A stretch of 8,632 bases of DNA from an uncultured Gemmatimonadota bacterium. GTDB lineage: Bacteria; Gemmatimonadota; Gemmatimonadetes; Gemmatimonadales; GWC2-71-9. Shown piece after piece: positions 1 to 5,203 of the stretch. The position numbers and the translations under genes are program-made. Every line of letters begins with the position of its first letter. The stretch's first letter is position 1. Below the pieces are notes generated by a model. The model had not been told where the DNA came from. It searched no databases and worked only from the letters and a program-made list of their open reading frames with translations. The stretch spans positions 1-8,632 of the forward strand of contig CAJVYZ010000089.1 in NCBI GenBank assembly GCA_913009915.1, in the 5' to 3' direction.

Positions 1-195
1 CAGGCCTTGGCGGACTTGACCCCCCGGGATCAGGAAGTGCTGCTCCTGTGGGACGGTGGACTGAGTTACCCTGAAATAGCTGAACGCACCGGACTGGCCA
101 TCGGCGCCGTCGGGACTACCCTGGCACGGGCACGGAAGCGCCTGGTAGAGGCATATGACAGACAACAGCTTAGTAAACAAGCGTCACATTCCTGA
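1..195 (+). CDS. ECF-type RNA polymerase sigma factor, C-terminal part (5' end outside window)
   Basis: Only the last 64 residues are present and the reading frame is open at base 1, so the gene is cut by the window edge. The segment is a sigma-70 region 4 helix-turn-helix. A helix beginning LTPRDQEVLLLW is followed by LSYPEIAERTGL (turn and first helix of the motif), then a recognition helix around AIGAVGTTLARARKRL. This part of a sigma factor binds the -35 promoter element. The stop codon lies 41 bases inside the next gene, which encodes an anti-sigma factor, the usual arrangement for an ECF sigma factor and its inhibitor. Its target promoters cannot be told from this fragment. A LuxR-type regulator also ends in a helix-turn-helix, but the RDQEVL/ARARKRL pattern and the anti-sigma partner favour an ECF sigma factor. 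Confidence 0.85.
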   Translation, partial: QALADLTPRDQEVLLLWDGGLSYPEIAERTGLAIGAVGTTLARARKRLVEAYDRQQLSKQASHS

Positions 196-1213
196 GGAGG
201 AACTCCACGCGTACCTCGACCAGGCGCTGAGCCGGTCGCAGTGCGTGGAGATCGAAAGCCACCTCGCGGTGTGTGCACCATGTCGCGAGCGGCGCGATGA
301 CATCGCCGCGTTGCGGGACCGGACCACGGCGTTGTTGTCGACCTTGGCCCCGCCGACGATCCACACCCCGCCGTTCGCTGAACTGCGGCGGCGGCACGTG
401 GAGCGTTCGGCACGACGGCAGCGTATCATTCGCCGGTCGGCCTGGGCCGCCAGCATAGTGATGGCATTGGGATTCGGGTGGGGCGCCCGGACGTTTGCCC
501 CGGGCGGCACCGAAGCCGCGGCAGCTGCCGAGAAGCTTCCGGCGATCCCGGTGGAACTAGCCGTCACGACGCCGACCGTGCCAATCACCATCAGCGATCC
601 CGCCCGGGCGGACTCGGCCCCGGCCGGCCTGGTCGGCCAGTATTCAACCGTGACCGATGAGCCGGCTGCCGAAACCGACCGGGACAGCACGGTGGCGCCT
701 CAGTCCAACCCCCTAGTGCGGGACCGCTTCCCCAGTTCCCTGGCGGATCGCTCCCTCAACGAGGAGCCCGAGCTGAGCATCACTTCCACCAGCCTCGCCG
801 ACCAGGATGAACTGAAAACCGACGGCCTGTGGCGGTCGCTCTCGTGGGAAGGCGCCAAGGAACAGTCGGCCGACGAGTGGGTGCCCCGGGTCGACGGGCT
901 CCCCGTGGTGGACGTCCAGGTCAAGGAATCGGCCGAGGGAAATGCCCAGCGGCTGATGGTAGTCTCCCAGCGGCTCGGCACCGGCGAGGTCATCCGGACG
1001 TTCTCAGGGCCGGCGGACGAAGTGACCGATTTGTTGGCGCGCCAGCCGGGCCAGTCCGTTACCGCGTCGCTCCAGATCCTGGACGACGGGGACAGCTTGG
1101 CGGTAGGCGACAGCCTCACGCGGCAGCCGTCTTCGGGTAGCGAACGGATGCTCGCCATCCAGGGGAGTATCCCGGTCGACTCGCTCCGGACGCTGTTGTT
1201 GAGACTACGCTAG
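155..1213 (+). CDS. zinc-finger, membrane-anchored anti-sigma factor
   Basis: This 352-residue protein probably binds and inhibits the sigma factor encoded just upstream. Residues 11-46 look like a ZAS (zf-HC2) anti-sigma domain: H36-x3-C40-x2-C43 is the core zinc motif, and His11, 25 residues before H36, is a good candidate for the fourth ligand. Cys30 is the only other cysteine. A basic stretch (about 78-94) leads into one hydrophobic segment (about 95-111), the likely membrane anchor. About 240 residues would then face the periplasm. The first half of that part is low-complexity, rich in Ala, Pro, Thr, Asp and Ser. The second half (about 226-352) looks folded, with several Trp and beta-type stretches, but I recognise no family in it. 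The ATG at 155 follows AGAGG with short spacing and overlaps the sigma gene by 41 bases, suggesting translational coupling. The stop TAG abuts a repeat array. The sensed signal is unknown. Confidence 0.8.
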   Translation: MTDNSLVNKRHIPEEELHAYLDQALSRSQCVEIESHLAVCAPCRERRDDIAALRDRTTALLSTLAPPTIHTPPFAELRRRHVERSARRQRIIRRSAWAASIVMALGFGWGARTFAPGGTEAAAAAEKLPAIPVELAVTTPTVPITISDPARADSAPAGLVGQYSTVTDEPAAETDRDSTVAPQSNPLVRDRFPSSLADRSLNEEPELSITSTSLADQDELKTDGLWRSLSWEGAKEQSADEWVPRVDGLPVVDVQVKESAEGNAQRLMVVSQRLGTGEVIRTFSGPADEVTDLLARQPGQSVTASLQILDDGDSLAVGDSLTRQPSSGSERMLAIQGSIPVDSLRTLLLRLR

Positions 1214-1244
1214 GCTAAGGGGCTAAAAGGCTAAGAGGGTAAGA
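1213..1244 (+). repeat. octamer tandem repeat array, 4 units, just after the anti-sigma stop codon
   Basis: Four contiguous 8-base units are visible: GGCTAAGG, GGCTAAAA, GGCTAAGA and GGGTAAGA. The first G of unit one is the last base of the anti-sigma stop TAG. Each unit carries a TAA, and the 8-base period puts stops in all three + frames. The same units occur in inverted orientation at 1361-1436, after the convergent gene actF. Confidence 0.85.
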
Positions 1245-1255
1245 CGGAAACCACC

Positions 1256-1294
1256 ACGCCCTCCCGACCATTTGGTCCGGAGGGCGTTCTCTTT
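1256..1294 (+). terminator. intrinsic terminator between convergent genes, possibly bidirectional
   Basis: A perfect 9-bp stem (ACGCCCTCC at 1256-1264 with GGAGGGCGT at 1279-1287) is extended after one C/C mismatch by GACC (1266-1269) pairing with GGTC (1274-1277) around a 4-base ATTT loop. The stem is followed on the + strand by the T-rich tail TCTCTTT (1288-1294), as expected for a Rho-independent terminator of the sigma/anti-sigma transcript. On the - strand the bases after the stem (GGTGGTTTCC) are less T-rich, so termination of the act operon here is plausible but weaker. Confidence 0.8.
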
Positions 1295-1360
1295 ACCGGT
1301 ATCTTTTCTTACGCCCAACCAGCGTGTCCCACGGCACAACTCAACTCGACCCCTAAGTCC

Positions 1361-1436
1361 CTCTTAGCCTCTTAGCCCTCTTAGCCTCTTAGCCCTCTTA
1401 GCCTCTTAGCCCTCTTGGCCTCTTAGCCCCTTAGCC
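1361..1436 (-). repeat. octamer/nonamer tandem repeat array, 9 units, spanning the actF stop codon
   Basis: Read on the - strand from 1436 down, nine units follow one another with lengths 8, 8, 9, 8, 9, 8, 9, 8 and 9: GGCTAAGG, GGCTAAGA, GGCCAAGAG, then alternating GGCTAAGA and GGCTAAGAG. The alternation makes a 17-base higher-order unit in about four copies. The TAA of the first unit is the actF stop codon (1433-1431). One unit (1412-1420) has C in place of T and loses its TAA. Bases 1411-1436 are the inverted counterpart of 1213-1238 with 24 of 26 positions matching, so the two arrays form inverted repeats around the terminator hairpin. Confidence 0.9.
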
Positions 1437-2783
1437 TTCTCCCAAATCCCTCTCAACCGACGCCTCCGTATCATAGTCTGCCGCTTCGTCGGTCTCACCC
1501 ACCGTGGGCACCTCGGCGTGGTGAATCTCCCGCTCGATGGCAAGCAGGGCCGCCCGGGGCGACACCATGGGGAACCGGTTGCCGAACAGGCCGTACGCCA
1601 GCAGGAACGTCCCCAGGAACAGCACCAGGGGACCGATCTCGGGTAGGCCGAACATCGGGCCGTGCTCCAGGGTGACCGACGGCAGCACCAGGAGATAGCG
1701 CTCAAGGAACAACGCCGCCAAGCTGATTGCCGCGAACAAGCCCAGGAGGGGTGGGGACTTCTTGGGCCCCACGCCGAGCAGACCGATGAACGGAATGACG
1801 AACATCCCCAGGAATACGGCCGTGCCCACCGGCCGCCACGGGCCCCACAGGCGGGCGAAGACGAACCCGGTCTCTTCGGGGAGGTTGCCGAACCAGATGA
1901 CCAGATACTGGGACCACATCAGGTAGGCCCAGAACACGGAGAACCCGAAACACAGCTTGCCGAGGTCGTGGCGCTGGTGGGGCGAAACGTAGACCCAGGT
2001 GCCTGTCGCTGCGGCACCGAAGAACGTCAGGTACACCAGCAGCATGTGGCCGCCCAGGAACGACCCCATGAAATAGAACGCCCCCAACAAGTTGGAAAAC
2101 CAATGCGGCTGGAGGGCCATGATCATGTCGAACGCCACCAAGCTGAACACGATGGCGTACACCACCACGTAGGCTGGGGCCAGCCGGTGTACCAGTGTCT
2201 TGACCTTCTCTTGCGCGGCTTCGGAGCCGTCGTAGCCTTCGGTCATCTTGGCGTAGGTACCGGCCCGGCCATCGGACACCAAGTCTCTGGCGTCATAAGC
2301 ATCCGGCACCATGTCCGTCCGGACGAGTTTCCAGCCCAGGAGGAACAGGGTTCCCAGCCCGATGAACAGCCGGGTGAACATCCAGGGATACGACAGCCAC
2401 AATTCCTTGCCGTGTCCCAGGCCGTGGAACTCGGGAAAAATGTGCGGGTATCCCACCGTGAAGATCAGCAGGAAGCCCAGAAACGATACCGGGAAGAACG
2501 CCACCGCAGCCCCAGCGTACCTGAGGATCAGCCCGGACCACTTGGCGTGGGTCACCTTGTGGACCGCGACGATGGCCACGGCCCCGCCGGCCAGGCCGGT
2601 GAAGTAGAGCCAGCCGACGTGGAACAGCTGCCAGGCGCGGGCCTCGTGGCCCTGCATGAGAGCCCACACGAACAGGCCTATGCCGATGAACGTCAGGGCG
2701 CCGCCCACTCCGACGAACAGTCCGTAGCGGGCGGTGACGGCGTGCTCGGCCAGACGGCGCCGGAGTGCAACCGGATCGTGCAT
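1431..2783 (-). CDS. actF: ActF, NrfD-like membrane subunit of Alternative Complex III
   Basis: This 450-residue polytopic membrane protein is the second NrfD/PsrC-type subunit of ACIII, a quinol:electron acceptor oxidoreductase. About ten hydrophobic segments are visible, near residues 22-42, 52-74, 86-110, 134-151, 203-223, 232-256, 276-298, 320-337, 345-366 and 382-402. A hydrophilic loop of about 50 residues separates segments four and five. The stretch AFDMIMALQPHWFS (217-230) and the motif YPHIFPEFHG (112-121) look typical of ActF. The C-terminal tail (about 410-450) is acidic and probably cytoplasmic. In known complexes ActF packs against ActC and may help couple quinol oxidation to proton movement; this is family knowledge. 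The start ATG overlaps the actE stop as TGATG, with GGAGG nine bases upstream. It is the last gene of the operon, and its stop TAA lies inside the repeat array. Confidence 0.93.
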   Translation of the reverse strand: MHDPVALRRRLAEHAVTARYGLFVGVGGALTFIGIGLFVWALMQGHEARAWQLFHVGWLYFTGLAGGAVAIVAVHKVTHAKWSGLILRYAGAAVAFFPVSFLGFLLIFTVGYPHIFPEFHGLGHGKELWLSYPWMFTRLFIGLGTLFLLGWKLVRTDMVPDAYDARDLVSDGRAGTYAKMTEGYDGSEAAQEKVKTLVHRLAPAYVVVYAIVFSLVAFDMIMALQPHWFSNLLGAFYFMGSFLGGHMLLVYLTFFGAAATGTWVYVSPHQRHDLGKLCFGFSVFWAYLMWSQYLVIWFGNLPEETGFVFARLWGPWRPVGTAVFLGMFVIPFIGLLGVGPKKSPPLLGLFAAISLAALFLERYLLVLPSVTLEHGPMFGLPEIGPLVLFLGTFLLAYGLFGNRFPMVSPRAALLAIEREIHHAEVPTVGETDEAADYDTEASVERDLGEG

Positions 2784-3355
2784 CAGTCGCCCCCTCCCAG
2801 CTGGTCAGCCTGAAGCGTCCGCAGGTAGTTCACCACGCGCCAGCGATCCTCCTGCCGGAAGATCTTGTCTCCGTACGGGGCCATGATGCCGCGCCCGTAG
2901 CGGACGATGCTGTAGATGTAGCCGTCGGAAAATCCGGCCGCCCGCGGGGTCATAAGGGACGGGGCGCCCAACTTCCGGCCGACTAGTCCGTCACCCTGGC
3001 CGGTGGCGCCATGGCACAGGGCGCAGAACGTGCCGTAGAGTTCCTCGCCACGAGCCAGTCCGTCGGTGCGTCCCACCGGATTGACCAGGGCGTCGGCGGT
3101 GGTGGTATTCAGCACCCGCCATTCGTCGAACCAGTCGATCTCACCCCCGGTAACGGGCACGGACCCCGGCGGCGGCGTGCGCGGCACGCTGCCCGATTCG
3201 TAGGGCGACACGGCCATCGACCCCAGCATGTGGTCGAACCAGGGGATGGTGTACATGAGATCGTCGGGCGACGGGACGTCGTTGTACCACCAGCCGCAGC
3301 CGGCCACGCCGAGCCCGGCCACTAATAGGATGGCCCGGGACAAGCTACGAGGCAT
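2783..3355 (-). CDS. actE: ActE, mono-haem cytochrome c lipoprotein of Alternative Complex III
   Basis: This 190-residue c-type cytochrome accepts electrons within ACIII and probably passes them to a soluble carrier or directly to an oxidase. The N-terminus is a lipoprotein signal: a hydrophobic stretch ending in the lipobox V17-A-G-C20, so the mature protein is likely lipid-anchored at Cys20. A single haem-binding motif CALCH is at 111-115, followed by GATGQGDG, usual for class I cytochromes. Met158, in the segment RYGRGIMAPYG, is the likely distal haem ligand. Residues 21-95 form the family's N-terminal extension, with WFDHM and a proline-rich segment. The ATG overlaps the end of actD by 11 bases and has GGAGG (3366-3362) six bases upstream, which supports this start. 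The gene ends in a TGATG overlap with actF. Confidence 0.93.
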   Translation of the reverse strand: MPRSLSRAILLVAGLGVAGCGWWYNDVPSPDDLMYTIPWFDHMLGSMAVSPYESGSVPRTPPPGSVPVTGGEIDWFDEWRVLNTTTADALVNPVGRTDGLARGEELYGTFCALCHGATGQGDGLVGRKLGAPSLMTPRAAGFSDGYIYSIVRYGRGIMAPYGDKIFRQEDRWRVVNYLRTLQADQLGGGD

Positions 3356-3854
3356 GGCGCACCTCCACCGAGCCCGCTTGCCTCATCACTTCTTCGACCG
3401 CAGCGTACCTGTCGCTGCCGCACGGCACGAAGATACCGATTTGATCGTCGGAGAATTTCTCATCGTACATGAGCTTGTTGGTGGGTTTCAGGAACGACAG
3501 GATGAGCATCCCCGCCACCGTGAACATTGCGCCAAACAGGATGGTCAGTTCGAACGCCAGCACGGTGTACGGTGGTATTGCGGCGAACGGCTTGCCGCCA
3601 ACCATGGTGGGCCAGTCGAGCGACATCCAGATGGTCATGGCAAACCCCGCAGCGCAGCCGATGAGCCCGCCGACGAGGGTAAACAGGCGAACCGGGCTCA
3701 CCTTGTGCTCCAGCGCCTCTTCAATCTCGTGATTCGGGGCGGCGTTGTAGACGGTCAAATCGGTGTGCCCCTGGGTGCGCAGGGTCTTGATGGCATCGGT
3801 TGCCGCATCAACGTGGACGAAAGATCCCAGGACTCCGGGGATCTGTTTGGCCAT
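3345..3854 (-). CDS. actD: ActD, DUF3341 membrane subunit of Alternative Complex III
   Basis: This 169-residue protein matches the DUF3341 family, the small ActD subunit of ACIII. It begins with a soluble, ferredoxin-fold-like stretch (about 5-50; the family start GVLGSFVHVDAATDAI is visible). Two membrane helices follow near 57-77 and 98-121, and a short cytoplasmic tail contains DDQIGIFVPCG (136-146). No cofactor motif is present, so its role is structural or assembly-related as far as is known. An in-frame upstream ATG at 3992 would add 46 residues, but they overlap actC and look unlike the family. The start at 3854 shares one base with the actC stop (TAATG) and has GGAGG nine bases upstream. 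The gene overlaps actE by 11 bases. Confidence 0.92.
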   Translation of the reverse strand: MAKQIPGVLGSFVHVDAATDAIKTLRTQGHTDLTVYNAAPNHEIEEALEHKVSPVRLFTLVGGLIGCAAGFAMTIWMSLDWPTMVGGKPFAAIPPYTVLAFELTILFGAMFTVAGMLILSFLKPTNKLMYDEKFSDDQIGIFVPCGSDRYAAVEEVMRQAGSVEVRHAS

Positions 3855-5200
3855 TAGTGATGCCCTCCCGCCCGCTTCCGCGGCATGGGAATCATTTCCT
3901 TGATCTCCTGGATTGCCACGATCGGGAAGGTCCGGGCAAACAGGAGGAAGTACATCAGGAACCAGCCGAACGACCCGGCGAGGATGCCCCAATCGGCCCA
4001 GTTAGGATTGAGTTGGCCCCAGGCGAAGGGTATGTGGTCGTTGCCGAGCGACCCCACGATGATGACGAACCGCTCGAACCACATACCGATGTTGATGAAG
4101 ATCGAGAGAATGAACAACGCCGCGATGTTGGTGCGGATCTTCTTGAACCAGAACAACTGCGACACGAAAGCGTTGCAAATGATCATGGTCCACCCGGCCC
4201 ACCACATCGGTCCGAACGCCCGGAGATAGAACGTCGTCTGCTCCGCCGGCACGCCGCTGTACCAGGCGACGAAATACTCAATGGCATAAGCGTAGAACAG
4301 AATAGACCCCGTGAACAGCGTCAGCTTGGCCAGGTTCTCGAAATGGTATTCGGTGATCATGTGCTCCAGATGGAGCACCTTACGGAGCGGGATCAGCAGA
4401 GTGAACACCATGCCCACACCGGAGTAGATGGCGCCGGCCACGAAGTAGGGCGCGAAGATCGTCCCGTGCCACCCCGGCACGATGGCCATGGCAAAGTCCC
4501 ACGACACCACGGAGTGGACCGACAACACCGGCGGCGTCGCCAGTGCCGCCAGATAGAGGTACCCGCGCGAGTAGTGGCGCCACTGGTTGTCGCTGCCGGT
4601 CCATCCGATGGAGCAGATGCTGTAGATCTTCTTGCGCCAGCCCGACACGTGGTCCCGCACCGCGGCGATGTCCGGCACCAGGCCCACCACCAGGAAGGTG
4701 GTCGACACGGTCAGGTAGGTGCCGATGGCGAACACGTCCCACAGCAGGGGCGACTTGAAGTTGACCCACAGGTACCGCTGGTTGGGATAGGGCAACAGCC
4801 AGTAGAACAGCCACTGCCGGCCGATGTGGATTATGGGAAACAACCCGGCGGTCATGACGGCGAACACGGTCATGGCTTCGGTGGCGCGATAGACCGCCGT
4901 GCGCCACGGCGAGCGGAACAGGAACAGGATGGCGGAAATCAGAGTGCCCGCGTGGCCGATGCCGACCCAGAACACGAACGTGGTGATGTAAACGCTCCAC
5001 ATCACCGGGGACTTGTAACCGGCGAGCCCCAGGCCGTCCTTCAATAGCAGAACGAAGGTAGTCAGCCCGACAAGGAACAACGCCACCGCGCCGAAGAGCA
5101 TGATAGTGTAGCCGCGACCATGCGTGCCCAGCGTGGCGACGACGTCCCGGGTGACCTCAGCGTGGGTCTGGGTCGGCCGGTCTTGGGCGATTGCCGTCAT
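3854..5200 (-). CDS. actC: ActC, NrfD-like quinol-binding membrane subunit of Alternative Complex III
   Basis: This 448-residue NrfD/PsrC-type protein with about ten membrane helices is the likely site of quinol oxidation in ACIII. Hydrophobic segments lie near 32-53, 67-95, 108-124, 153-174, 214-238, 249-272, 292-313, 332-350, 359-381 and 403-423. Polar residues inside or next to helices include His83 (WVGIGHAG), His125 (FPIIHIGRQW), Asp155 (LLWDVFA) and Asp235 (VSWDFAMA). The His125/Asp155 pair, 30 residues apart, has the spacing I remember for the quinol-site His/Asp pair in structurally studied ActC; this needs an alignment. The longest loop (about 175-213) contains a CSIGWTGSDNQWRHY segment. 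The ATG lies three bases after the actB stop, and the gene ends in a TAATG overlap with actD, so the subunits are probably made in a coupled way. Confidence 0.94.
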   Translation of the reverse strand: MTAIAQDRPTQTHAEVTRDVVATLGTHGRGYTIMLFGAVALFLVGLTTFVLLLKDGLGLAGYKSPVMWSVYITTFVFWVGIGHAGTLISAILFLFRSPWRTAVYRATEAMTVFAVMTAGLFPIIHIGRQWLFYWLLPYPNQRYLWVNFKSPLLWDVFAIGTYLTVSTTFLVVGLVPDIAAVRDHVSGWRKKIYSICSIGWTGSDNQWRHYSRGYLYLAALATPPVLSVHSVVSWDFAMAIVPGWHGTIFAPYFVAGAIYSGVGMVFTLLIPLRKVLHLEHMITEYHFENLAKLTLFTGSILFYAYAIEYFVAWYSGVPAEQTTFYLRAFGPMWWAGWTMIICNAFVSQLFWFKKIRTNIAALFILSIFINIGMWFERFVIIVGSLGNDHIPFAWGQLNPNWADWGILAGSFGWFLMYFLLFARTFPIVAIQEIKEMIPMPRKRAGGHH

Positions 5201-5203
5201 GGA

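Noticed and set aside
1361..1436. CRISPR-like array
   Set aside because: The units are 8 or 9 bases and contiguous, with no spacers, and there are no cas genes nearby.
1406..1705. - strand open frame of 99 codons running into the repeat array
   Set aside because: It lies in a different frame within actF and has an Arg/Ser/Trp/Cys-rich shadow composition and no ribosome site that I can see.
1662..2813. + strand open frame of 383 codons opposite actF
   Set aside because: A shadow of a membrane protein gene: Gln/His/Glu/Pro-rich with no recognisable family.
3855..3992. Longer actD start adding 46 residues
   Set aside because: The extension lies inside actC, looks like out-of-frame sequence, and the ATG at 3854 has a proper GGAGG site and the family-typical N-terminus.
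3800..5047. + strand open frame of 415 codons opposite actC
   Set aside because: The translation is dominated by His, Arg, Glu and Pro, which mirrors codons for hydrophobic residues on the other strand. ActC is the real gene.
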